Below, one piece after another: positions 7,748 to 16,800 of a stretch of DNA of 40,101 nt. The position numbers were made by a program, and so were the translations under genes. The notes under the pieces were generated by a model. That model saw only the letters and a program-made list of their open reading frames with translations, did no database searches and had not been told where the DNA came from. Within the stretch, counting starts at the first letter, position 1. Each line of letters starts with the position of its first letter. The stretch lies in NCBI RefSeq assembly GCF_015207375.1, contig NZ_JADEWY010000055.1:1-40101 (forward strand). Reading direction: 5' to 3'. The stretch comes from Coleofasciculus sp. LEGE 07092. GTDB lineage: Bacteria; Cyanobacteriota; Cyanobacteriia; Cyanobacteriales; Coleofasciculaceae.

Positions 7748-9460
7748 TTACCTATTACCACTTTCCGACAGAAGAGTACCGAAAAACACACCATAACTGG
7801 CAATTTCGATGGTGTGGTCATATTGTCGGCTCACAAAATCTGTCTCGTCGGCTGCCACACAGTTTGGATAAGCTGACAAGTTATAGTGAACAGCAATCGG
7901 ACTTAAATTAAACAAGCACAACAGGTGTTGTTCGTCGCATTTTCGGGTAAAACCGACTAGGGGTTCCGGTGTATCCACTAAGGTTAGGTTGCCTTTAAGT
8001 AAGGCGGGCTGTTTTTTACGCCAGTCCATCAAGCGGCGATACTTATTCAACAGCGACATAGGTTCATGTTCCTGCTGATCAACTGCGTGGGGCAGATGTT
8101 CATCTGGAATGGGTAGCCACGATTCTACAGCTTTGGTAAACCCGGCGTTATGAGCATCTTGCTGCCAAGGCATGGGCGTGCGAGCACCATCTCTGCCAAG
8201 AATATCAGGATAACCTTTTATGCCAAAGGGGTCTTGCATCTTTTCAAAGGGAATGGTTGCCTCAGTTAGACCCAGTTCATCACCTTGATAAATGCAGCAA
8301 CTACCCCGCAACGAAAGCAGCAATGCGGCAAACATATGGTCAAAGGCTTCGTGGGTGAATTCATCGTCAATGAGAAACTTGCGCCAGCGACTTTTGAGGC
8401 GGGGGAAATCATGGGTACCGCCAGTCCAGCAGATGATGCCCTCTTGAAAATAGGTTTCAACTCGCTCGATCATCTCGCGCAGTCGGTCGCAGGTCAAGGG
8501 CGAATCGTGCATCAAGGCTGAGTTGTAAGCCATGTGCAGGCGATTTTCTCCCCGAACGTATTCGCTGGACGTGAGGATAGTATCTTCAGCACTGCTAATT
8601 TCTGCCAGGGTAGTCCTGCCTGGATACTCATCCATCAATTTCCGAATGGGTTCTAGGATTTCGATATTTTCCGGTTGGCAGAAATTGTATTTATTCCAGT
8701 TCGAGAAAAAAGGGTCATTAGCACCTGCACCAGCCGGTCGCGGCATATCTTTGGGTCGTGGTGGATTATCCCGTAGTTGGCGATCGTACATGAAAAAGTT
8801 GACCACATCTAGTCGGAAACCATCGACACCCATATCCAGCCAAAACCGACCCACGTCTAGAATGGCTTCCACGACTTCCGGGTTGTACCAGTTGAGGTCA
8901 GGTTGTTCGATTAAGAAACTGTGCAAGTAGTACTGTTGCCGTTGGGCGTCCCATGTCCAAGCACTGCCGCCAAAGGTTGCTAGCCAGTTGTTGGGTGGTG
9001 TGCCATCGTCTTTGGGGTCTGCCCAAACATACCAGTCTGCTTTAGGATTATCCCGACTGCTGCGACTCTCTTGAAACCAGGAATGCTGGTCAGAGGTATG
9101 GTTCCACACCTGATCGATGAGAACTTTTAAACCGCGATCGTGAGCTTCCTTAAGCAGGTCTTTGAAATTCTCCATCGTGCCGAACATTGGCTCGATCGCA
9201 CAATAGTCAGAGATATCATAGCCAAAATCCTTCATCGGGGATTTGAAAAACGGCGAAATCCAAACCGCATCAACCCCCAAGGAGGCGATGTAATCAAGCT
9301 TCTGGAGGATACCGTTGAGATCACCAATTCCATCTCCGCTACTGTCCATAAAGCTGCGGGGATACACCTGATAAATAACGGCACTGCGCCACCAATTGTT
9401 TGATTTTTGATTTAGACTGCGCGTTTTGGACTGTAGATTGAGAGTTGACTGAGCTGACAT
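7748..9460 (-). CDS. Alpha-glucosidase, glycoside hydrolase family 13
   Basis: The 570-aa protein is a cytosolic-type GH13 exo-alpha-glucosidase/oligo-1,6-glucosidase. It has the start WWRSAVIYQVYPRSF and a GDGIGDL loop. The conserved regions are I (DQVWNH, 116-121), II (GFRLDVV with nucleophile Asp218), III (TTLAEIS with acid/base Glu287) and IV, which reads GGTHDFPR with Asp351. In most relatives the residue before His-Asp in region IV is Asn; here it is Thr349. There is no signal peptide. Likely substrates are maltose, isomaltose or short glucans, feeding glucose to central metabolism; trehalose-type or sucrose-type activity cannot be excluded. The ATG at 9460 lies 28 bases from the end of a GH13 C-terminal stub (9489-9593), so the gene may once have been second in a tandem pair. 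The last residues (YGVFFG) match that stub. Confidence 0.93.
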   Translation of the reverse strand: MSAQSTLNLQSKTRSLNQKSNNWWRSAVIYQVYPRSFMDSSGDGIGDLNGILQKLDYIASLGVDAVWISPFFKSPMKDFGYDISDYCAIEPMFGTMENFKDLLKEAHDRGLKVLIDQVWNHTSDQHSWFQESRSSRDNPKADWYVWADPKDDGTPPNNWLATFGGSAWTWDAQRQQYYLHSFLIEQPDLNWYNPEVVEAILDVGRFWLDMGVDGFRLDVVNFFMYDRQLRDNPPRPKDMPRPAGAGANDPFFSNWNKYNFCQPENIEILEPIRKLMDEYPGRTTLAEISSAEDTILTSSEYVRGENRLHMAYNSALMHDSPLTCDRLREMIERVETYFQEGIICWTGGTHDFPRLKSRWRKFLIDDEFTHEAFDHMFAALLLSLRGSCCIYQGDELGLTEATIPFEKMQDPFGIKGYPDILGRDGARTPMPWQQDAHNAGFTKAVESWLPIPDEHLPHAVDQQEHEPMSLLNKYRRLMDWRKKQPALLKGNLTLVDTPEPLVGFTRKCDEQHLLCLFNLSPIAVHYNLSAYPNCVAADETDFVSRQYDHTIEIASYGVFFGTLLSESGNR

Positions 9461-9488
9461 AGGCTAGAAAAATTCTTCAACTTCCAGC

Positions 9489-9593
9489 TTATGTCGGAGG
9501 TAGATTGCCAAAAAACACACCATAGGCAGGAATTTTCAGGGTATCTCCCTGCCTATCTGCGGAAAAATCAGAACCTTTTGCCTTGGACTCATC
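9489..9593 (-). pseudogene. C-terminal stub of a second GH13 alpha-glucosidase
   Basis: On the minus strand, a 34-codon open frame from 9593 to the TAA at 9491-9489 ends in GDTLKIPAYGVFFGNLPPT. The intact alpha-glucosidase just downstream ends in IEIASYGVFFGTLLSE. The shared YGVFFG and the position of the stop fit the final beta strand of a GH13 C-terminal all-beta domain. A stop codon (TAA, 9596-9594) cuts the frame upstream and nothing recognisable precedes it. I read this as the last fragment of a deleted paralogue in tandem with the surviving gene. A short match by chance is unlikely given frame, stop position and neighbour. Confidence 0.65.
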
Positions 9594-10009
9594 TTAGTAC
9601 GATAGAATCACCAAGCAGAATTTCGCACAATCAGATTGAGGGGTAAGAAATTCTGATGAATTTCTGTTACACTTTAGAACTAAACTCTAAGGTTTGCTGT
9701 AAGCTATTCTGTAAAGTTAGTTACAAGTTTAAGAACCGCTACCACTGGTTAGCACACTTAACACCCAATGCAAATAGCTTTGGGTGCAAACTGGTTAAAA
9801 TTCATGAATTTCAACTTCAGCCAATGCGATCGCGCAACTGGTGAAAAGTAGGCAGATAAAAATAATGCTGCCTTCGATGTGATGTGAGGATTGTTCAACT
9901 GAATAAATATCGCGGCTAAATTGCGTTCATGCCTTCAAATCGCACGGCAACCGCAGGCTAGACGGAATTGATAGCCGCAACTCTTTGAGAATTTAGGAAC
10001 GGTTTAGAT
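9594..10009. other. Non-coding gap upstream of the pentapeptide-repeat gene
   Basis: About 415 bases without a convincing gene. A 62-codon open frame at 9656-9844 is Cys/Asn/Lys-rich and lacks a ribosome site, so I do not call it. A hairpin cacccaa (9762-9768) / ttgggtg (9780-9786) and one HIP1-like site near 9827-9836 are visible. Promoters for the plus-strand gene at 10010 should lie here. Confidence 0.5.
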
Positions 10010-10564
10010 ATGAAAACCCAAGAACTTTTGAATCGATATGCTGCTAGAGAGTTAGATTTTCAGGAAGCGAGTTTGGCAGGGATTAATCTAAAAGGTGTTA
10101 ACTTGAGCAGAGCTGACCTAAGTCGTACTGACCTAAGTCGTACTGATTTAAGTGGTGCTGACTTGAGTGGCACATCTTTCCATCAAGCTAACTTAACCAA
10201 CGCTGACTTGATTCGCGCTGACTTAACTGGGGCAAACTTGACAGAAGTCAACCTGATTGGTGCTGACTTAACTGGAGCTAATCTCAGTGGTGTTGACTTG
10301 AGTCGAGCTGATTTGCGCTGCGCCAACCTGCACCAAGCGAACCTAACTAGCGCGAACTTAACAAATGCTGACTTGGGAGGAGCTGACTTAAGTGGGGCTG
10401 CTCTAAAGAATGCTTGCTTAAATGGGGCTTCTTTGAGTGGTGCTGACTTGGTTGGTGCTGACTTGAGCGGAACCAATCTAACAGACAGCGAACTGGATGG
10501 AGAAACGAAGTGTTGCGGCGTCTCACATCACTGGGTAAGTTGGCACGGCGATTGTCTGGAATAA
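10010..10564 (+). CDS. Pentapeptide-repeat protein
   Basis: The 184-aa protein starts with a short helix (ELLNRYAARELDF), then from about residue 24 to 165 is an almost unbroken run of A(D/N)LXX pentapeptides, roughly 28 units. This forms a right-handed quadrilateral beta helix about seven coils long. It closes with a short Cys/Trp/His-containing tail (CCGVSHHW). There is no signal peptide or membrane segment, so it is probably cytoplasmic. Family members are numerous in cyanobacteria and mostly of unknown function; the DNA-mimic/gyrase-protection type (Qnr, MfpA) is one possibility but cannot be assigned. A fresh 15-base duplication lies at 10115-10144. An AGGA lies 15 bases before the ATG. 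The gene stands alone. Confidence 0.93.
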   Translation: MKTQELLNRYAARELDFQEASLAGINLKGVNLSRADLSRTDLSRTDLSGADLSGTSFHQANLTNADLIRADLTGANLTEVNLIGADLTGANLSGVDLSRADLRCANLHQANLTSANLTNADLGGADLSGAALKNACLNGASLSGADLVGADLSGTNLTDSELDGETKCCGVSHHWVSWHGDCLE

Positions 10565-10928
10565 AAACTCCAAATCTACCTTAAATAGGATGATGATTTT
10601 TCCCCTGTTACTTTGGCTTCAATCTAAAGGTCAGAGTTCAGGGGACTATTATTTTTATTTTGAATAAGCATAAACTAAGCCTAGAACCGTCTTTTTAGGA
10701 AACCCCAAGCGTGAGAGATCGCCGGGACAAATAGAAGGACTAGACATTAATTAGCATATCACAAGTTAGCGATCGCGAGAAACTCTTGCCCAGAGATATC
10801 GCAACGGAGTGATTCTGTTAAAGAAGACATTCGTGGGCGGCTTAGGGCTTTGGAAGCAAGGCATTTTAACTTTGCTTAAAATTATCTTGTGCCTGTAATT
10901 CTTCCCAAGCCCCAAACCTATAGCTAGC
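10565..10928. other. Intergenic region with a possible terminator
   Basis: A perfect 7-base inverted repeat, tcccctg (10601-10607) and cagggga (10639-10645), with a 31-base loop is followed by ctattatttttatttt. This could end transcription of the pentapeptide-repeat gene, although the loop is long. A HIP1 site lies near 10769-10776. No small gene was found. The start of the next gene at 10929 has no strong ribosome site. Confidence 0.4.
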
Positions 10929-12578
10929 ATGAAACTACCCAAGCGACTCTGGCAAGTGTCTCCCTTACTCATCTCTCTAATCGGCGGTATTCTGATGGGA
11001 CTCACCCCGTCACCTGTAGAAGCTTGGTTCCTCGGGTGGATAGCGCTGGCTCCCCTGTGGATTGCGGTTTCACTCCTGTACGGGCAAGATACCTCCACGG
11101 GCGGGACTTCTGGTAATGCAAAATCCCTAATCACTACCCTCTGTCAAGCTGCTAGGTATGGTTTAGTGTGGGGAATCGGCTATCACGGTTTATCACTATC
11201 TTGGATTACCGGCGTTCATCCCATGGATTGGATGGGAGTGCCGTGGTTGGCGAGTATTGCGATCGCTTTTTTTTGTTGGGCATTCATCACCCTTTGGGGA
11301 GCTATCTTAGTCGCTCTCTGGGCAGCAGGGATGACGTTGTTAAATTCAAAATGGCTATACCCCTCTACCCTCACAACATTCAGAATTTTGACTCGCGTCC
11401 TCGTGGGTACGGCTTTGTGGTGTAGCTTAGAGTCGCTGTGGAGCGCGGGTTCCCTGTGGTGGACTTCCCTATCCTATACCCAGAGTCCCCATAATCTAGT
11501 CATTTTACACCTGGGTCAGCTATCGGGTCCAACAACCGTTACCGCTGCAATTGTGGCAGTCAATGGGTTGATTGCGGAAGCGGGGATTCGCTATCTCTAC
11601 AGTAAGCCTTCAAAAGTCGGTTTTTTCAATGTCCAATCACCCCTCATCTACTTAGGTTTGGCGGCTGGGTTGTTCGTTGTCTTGCACCTTATTGGTTTTG
11701 GACTCTACAGCCGCCCTTTAATACAGCCAACCCAAGCCGCACTGAAGGTAGGGATTATTCAGGGAAACATTCCCAACCGCATCAAACTTTATCCGGCGGG
11801 TTGGCAAAAGGCGATTGAAGGCTACACTACAGGCTACAAAACCTTGGCAGATGAGGGAGTTGAAGCGGTGCTGACACCGGAAACCGCTTTGCCTTTTTTG
11901 TGGAAAGAGCAGGTTCGACTGCGCAGTTCTTTCTATTCAGCCATTTTAGACAAAGGTGTTCTGGCTTGGGTGGGAGCGTTTGGAGAAAAAGGAGAGAGTC
12001 TGACTAATAGCCTATTTACTGTTACGGGTACGGGAGAAACAGTCAGTCACTATAACAAAGTGAAATTAGTACCCTTGGGGGAATACATTCCCTTTGAACA
12101 AGCGTTGGGCAAGTTAATTAACCGCCTTTCTCCTTTAGATGCCCACTTAGCTGCCGGTCAGCCTAATCAAACCTTTGATACACCTTTTGGGCAAGCGATC
12201 GCAAGTATCTGCTACGAATCCGCCTTTGCCAAGCATTTCCGGCGTCAGACAGCACAAGGCGGTGAGTTTATCCTGAGTGCATCTAATAATGCCCATTACA
12301 GTAAGACTATGCCAGCCCAGCACCATGCACAAGATGTGATGCGGGCGATTGAAAGCGATCGCTGGGCAGTTCGAGCTACGAATACGGGTTATTCTGGCAT
12401 TGTAAATCCTCACGGCAGAACCCTATGGTTATCGGGGATTAACACCTATGAGATTCATGCTGATACGATTTATCGGCGACAAACGCGGACACTTTATGTG
12501 CGTTGGGGAGATTGGCTAACTCCTGTTTTATTGGGGTTGGCGGCTGTAGCGTTAACCGCTCAGATCAAGTCTAGTTAA
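10929..12578 (+). CDS. lnt: Apolipoprotein N-acyltransferase
   Basis: Lnt transfers an acyl chain from phospholipid to the N-terminal cysteine of diacylated lipoproteins at the outer face of the inner membrane. The 549-aa protein has an N-terminal multi-span region of about six to seven hydrophobic segments (residues ~10-260), followed by a nitrilase-fold CN_hydrolase domain. The catalytic triad can be placed: Glu318 in LTPETALPF, Lys377 in YNKVKLVPLGEYIP, and Cys428 in ICYESAF. The last helix (residues ~525-545) is the usual C-terminal membrane anchor. Length is typical (E. coli is 512 aa). Cyanobacteria do encode Lnt, and the downstream exported-protein block may include lipid-modified partners, although none was seen. 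The ATG at 10929 gives the expected basic start before the first membrane span. It is a single-gene unit. Confidence 0.94.
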   Translation: MKLPKRLWQVSPLLISLIGGILMGLTPSPVEAWFLGWIALAPLWIAVSLLYGQDTSTGGTSGNAKSLITTLCQAARYGLVWGIGYHGLSLSWITGVHPMDWMGVPWLASIAIAFFCWAFITLWGAILVALWAAGMTLLNSKWLYPSTLTTFRILTRVLVGTALWCSLESLWSAGSLWWTSLSYTQSPHNLVILHLGQLSGPTTVTAAIVAVNGLIAEAGIRYLYSKPSKVGFFNVQSPLIYLGLAAGLFVVLHLIGFGLYSRPLIQPTQAALKVGIIQGNIPNRIKLYPAGWQKAIEGYTTGYKTLADEGVEAVLTPETALPFLWKEQVRLRSSFYSAILDKGVLAWVGAFGEKGESLTNSLFTVTGTGETVSHYNKVKLVPLGEYIPFEQALGKLINRLSPLDAHLAAGQPNQTFDTPFGQAIASICYESAFAKHFRRQTAQGGEFILSASNNAHYSKTMPAQHHAQDVMRAIESDRWAVRATNTGYSGIVNPHGRTLWLSGINTYEIHADTIYRRQTRTLYVRWGDWLTPVLLGLAAVALTAQIKSS

Positions 12579-12625
12579 ATAGTTACACTTGGGTAGAAAC
12601 AAGGCAGATGGCAGATAAAAAAGCG

Positions 12626-12720
12626 GTTGTCAAAAAATCTTGTAAAGGCGAACGGTGAGTCAATTTGGCTCGTGAAACGAAGAATCCCACGTCTTTTTAA
12701 GCGTGGGAGTGTCAAGATAG
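12626..12720 (+). mobile_element. Remnant right end of an IS200/IS605-type element
   Basis: A stem tcccacg (12685-12691) / cgtggga (12702-12708) carries an inner ctt/aag pairing with one bulged T at 12692. The tetranucleotide tcaa follows at 12712-12715. A hairpin with an unpaired T plus a TCAA cleavage site close downstream is the layout that Y1 transposases of IS608-like elements recognise at the right end. One open frame running into the hairpin (GESIWLVKRRIPRLF) could be the tail of a TnpB, but I cannot confirm this. No transposase gene remains, so this would be a dead end fragment or a solo end. It could also serve as terminator for lnt. Confidence 0.5.
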
Positions 12721-12770
12721 GTGGCTTAGTTTAATAAAGGCGCTATCCTCAGACAGACTTTTAGATCAAC

Positions 12771-13586
12771 CTAATCCTCTCTATAGTCAATGTTTCTCAA
12801 GTTAAGGTCTTGAATCGGTCTGGCATTGACTTGATAAAGGTCTGTAAATGAATCAATCTGTGCTTGAGATGCTGTAATTGGATTCTTTAAAACAATCCAC
12901 TTGACTCCTTCACTACAAGGTGGCGTTGTTAGAGAACCGTTATAGGTGAAATAGGACTTGTTAGGTGGGAGAAAATTATTAGCATTGATAGTACCAGTTG
13001 CCATAGTGCTTCCTTCCTGTAGGGGCATATTAGCCAAAACAGTCTGTAGCTCACTATTACTACTACCTGGTTCGATAAAGACGCCAACCACTGCCAATTT
13101 ACCTTGATCATCTTGGTGAACCAAGTGTAGCTCTTTTGCCGCTGCTTCGTCGTTTAACCAGTGTTCGCTAGGAGTATGGAAGTGAAACTGAACTAACCGA
13201 TACGTTTTCCCTGCAATTGTCATGGTGCTGTTTGATGGGAACGGGTAATTCACTTGAATTGTGTGACCGTTATTTTGAATCAGAGGATTAGTTATCGGTT
13301 GATAATTAAACGTAATGTTACCAGAAAATAGGAGACCACCAAGATCAAGAAGCGATTCTTTTAGATTGATAGGAGATTGCTTTGTTCCACTTTCACAAAC
13401 TGCCCAGCTTGGGTCTAATTCATGCCACCTTGTTGGATTATTACTACCTCCATAAGTAAAGTCCGGTGAGGCCTGTGAGGATTTAATGTCCGACAGTAGT
13501 CCGAGAGGAATAGCCGAAACACAAGCCACAACTGAAGCAAAAATTCCAGTCAAAGCGACGGGTAGTTTATTGGGGGTCAACTTCAT
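12771..13586 (-). CDS. Alpha-class carbonic anhydrase, exported
   Basis: The 271-aa protein hydrates CO2 to bicarbonate. An N-terminal signal peptide (residues ~8-40) predicts a periplasmic or external location. Family signatures are clear: KQSPINL (69-75), the zinc ligands His135 and His137 in FHFHTPSEH and His154 in ELHLVH, and LTTPPCSEG with the Thr of the proton relay. Cys64 and Cys224 match the conserved disulfide pair of secreted alpha enzymes. Length is as in the EcaA-like cyanobacterial forms. It is the last gene of the minus-strand exported block, 289 bases downstream of FHA-1. It may aid inorganic carbon supply or local pH at the cell surface, but no regulatory link is visible. All catalytic residues are intact. 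The ATG at 13586 gives a normal signal peptide. Confidence 0.95.
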   Translation of the reverse strand: MKLTPNKLPVALTGIFASVVACVSAIPLGLLSDIKSSQASPDFTYGGSNNPTRWHELDPSWAVCESGTKQSPINLKESLLDLGGLLFSGNITFNYQPITNPLIQNNGHTIQVNYPFPSNSTMTIAGKTYRLVQFHFHTPSEHWLNDEAAAKELHLVHQDDQGKLAVVGVFIEPGSSNSELQTVLANMPLQEGSTMATGTINANNFLPPNKSYFTYNGSLTTPPCSEGVKWIVLKNPITASQAQIDSFTDLYQVNARPIQDLNLRNIDYRED

Positions 13587-13875
13587 GATATTTTAGCCAG
13601 CTAATGGGTGAAAAATAGAGGACAAAAAATTTTTAAGCAAATCTTAATATTTATTATAGATTCATTCGTTACAAAAATAAATATTTTTTCCATAGATAAT
13701 AACTATGGTTCCCATAGATTTATGCATGGGTGAGCCATCAGAGACAAGCTCATCAGCTCAAACCCATCAAAACCATTGCATCTCTATCAGCAAAAATGTA
13801 CGGCGACTTACCCAGCTTCCCCAGCTCTCTGCGCTCACCTCAGCCCTTATTCAGCAAGCCGGAACTACTAGTGGG
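13587..13875. other. AT-rich gap between FHA-1 and the carbonic anhydrase
   Basis: The 13620-13720 portion is strongly AT-rich and should contain the carbonic anhydrase promoter on the minus strand. A small inverted repeat (cccatag at 13711-13717 and nearby atgcatggg) lies downstream of FHA-1. Short open frames here have no ribosome site and were not called. Confidence 0.4.
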
Positions 13876-16800
13876 TTATTCCTGCGGCGCGGCACTAGCA
13901 GATGGCACACCCTGACAAGCCAGGAAGGTTAACCCAGAACTGTAGGGGGTAACGCTGGGAGTTTGGGCAACTAGCATGACTGTCCCATCCGGCTTTTTTA
14001 CCCATCCTTGCGCTTCCACGATTTGCCGCATGGGAGGAATAGCCGAATTAGGCAGGATGAATGATGAATGATTGGGTGGGTGTTCATCATTCGATAAGGT
14101 GCTTTCATCATTGAGTAAGCGCCAATCTTGCCAGAGTATCTCGCTATTGAGCAATTCGTTCGGGTTGGATGGCAAACCGCCGCGCCCGGTAATCACAAAT
14201 TCACCGAGTTGGCTAGTAGTACCAACTTTATCGGCTGAACAGTTTTGGGCAACTAAGCGAGTGGCATCCACTAAATTGGTGGGTAAGTTAATTAAGCCGC
14301 TAGTGGGATCAACCTCTGGATTGTTGATTTCCACTACACCATCGACACCAAACTCAGAACTAGCGGTGATGTCACTCAAAGGGGTGAGGCGATCGCGAAA
14401 TTCTAGCCCTAAAATACCCTGAGTGGTAATTTTAATCGTCCCCCCTCGACCCTCAAAAGCATTGGCGGTGATATCACTATTTTCTGCTGGAATAGCAAAG
14501 ATGAAGGGAGCATTTATGGTGATATTACCGCCATCACCACCTGCTTGAGCCGTTCCTGCGGTGGTAGAGATCTTACTACCGTGGCGCAACACCAATAAAC
14601 TCTGTACCTGTAGGTTAATATCGCCACCCGTATTGCTGGCTGTTTCTGCTGAGATAAAGGCTTGATTTTCCAGGGACAAAGAGCCAGCTTGGAGTTCAAT
14701 ATTACCGCCTGTCCCCGTGCCTTGGCTATCTACCGCAATTCCTGCACCATCCTGAATCGTTACAATTCTAGGATCAACAAAAATACTGCCACCATTACCC
14801 GTTGAACCCGGAGTGGTGTTGGCAAATAGTCCACTGCCTGCCCCGGATAGGTTGATGTTATCTTGAATAATCAGGGTGATATCCCCAGCGTTTTGACTAC
14901 CTGCCGTTGTGGTACGGAGTTGCCCCCCATTAGCCACCTTGAAGGTATTCCCCCTCACACTAATGCTGCCACCCCAACCCCCCGCCGTTTCTGTCGTTGC
15001 TGCTGATATTTGGGAACCATTTTGAATCGTTATTTGGTCAGTTGTCAGGTTAATGCTACCAGCATTTCCTTCTCCCGCAGTACTAGCACTGATTTGAGCG
15101 TTATTGTTGAGGGAAAGTATCCGGGTTTGAAGTTCAATTTTACCTCCTTCACCCATTGCTCCAGCGTTTACTGCCGTTGAGATGGAACTATTATCTAGGA
15201 CAATAGCCTCAGCATCCTGCACTAAAATACTGCCTGCGTCCCCAGTACCGGAAGTACTGGCATTGATTTGAGCATTATTTCTTAGGAGCACCGAACCCGA
15301 TTGAATTGCAATGTCACTCGGTTGAGTGGCGACTGCTCCCTGATTCACTGCTGTTGAGATGGAACTATTATCTAGGGAAACTGACTCAGCATCTTGCACT
15401 AAAATACTGCCTGCATCCCCCTCTCCAGAAGTCGCGGCTGAAATTTGAGCATTATTGAGGGAAAGCGATCGCGTTTGCAGTATGATTTCCTCAGAGTTCC
15501 CCACTGCTCCTGCTTCTACCGCCGTGCTAATTTGACTGTCATTCGCTAAGGATAGTGCCTGTTGTGCCTGCACAACTATCTGTCCAGTATTTCCCTGTGC
15601 TGAGGTAGAGGCATTGATTTGAGAGTTACTATCGAGGGAAACTACGTCAGCATTCTGTACCAAAATATCGCCGGCATTCCCTTGTCCTGCTGTACTGGCA
15701 GTAATTTGAGCGTTATTATTCAGGGAAAGTGTCCCAGTTTGAAGCTCAATTTTACCTCCTTCGCCCATTGCTCCAGCGTTTACTGCCGTTGAGATGGAAC
15801 TATTATCTAGGGAAACTAAGTCAGCATTCTCGACTAAAATCCTGCCTGCATCCCCAGTACCCGAAGTACTGGCATTAATTTGAGCGTTATTGGTGAGGGA
15901 AATAGAACCCGATTGAATTTCAATGTTACTCGGTTGAGTCGATACTGCTCCCTGATTTACTGCTGTTGAGATAGAACTGTTATCTAGGGAAACCGAGTCA
16001 GCATCTTGTACCAAAATACTCCCAGCACTTCCCTCTCCAGAAGTACTCGCACTCAAAAACGCGCCATTGTTCAGGGTAAGTGTGCCGGTTTGAAGTTCAA
16101 TCTTACCCCCTTCTCCCGTCGCCCCAGCATTTACTGCTGTTGAGATAGAACTATTATCCAGGGAAACCGAGTCAGCATCTTGCACTAAAATATCACCTGC
16201 ATTCCCTTCCCTTGAGGTGCTGGCAATGAGTTTAGCTTCATTGTCTAAGAAAAGTGAGCGGGAATCTACAACGATATTGCCAGCATCTCCTTCTCCCAAG
16301 GTACTGGCATCTAAAAATGCTCCATTCGTTAGGGTAAGTTCCCCCGTCCCAATGATAATATCACCCCCATTACCATCGGCGTTCGTTTCCACACGACTGA
16401 AAACTCCGGCACCGTTATCCAACGAGACTAATTCCCTTGCTTGAACAGTTACATCTCCAGCATCCCCAGTTGCTGAAGTACTCGAATCTAAAAACGCATT
16501 ATTCGTCAGATACAATTGGGGTGCTGTAATATCAATAGTCCCTCCCTTCCCTCCTCCCAGAGTGCGGCTTTGGACAGTGCCACCATCAAAGGACACCCTA
16601 TCCCTAGCTTCAATCACTACATCTCCTCCATCACCCTGTCCCAGAGTCAAGGAATCTAGCTTAGTATTCGTCAAAGAGACTACTGATGCAGTGATATCAA
16701 CGTCACCACCTCTACCCTGTCCCTGAGTTTCGCTGAAAATACCCCCGCCCTCTAAGGAAACGGTATCATTAACAGCAATACTCACATTGCCTGCATTTGC

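Noticed and set aside
9656..9844. 62-codon open frame in the gap before the pentapeptide-repeat gene
   Set aside because: Cys/Asn/Lys-rich composition, no ribosome site and no recognisable family; likely chance.
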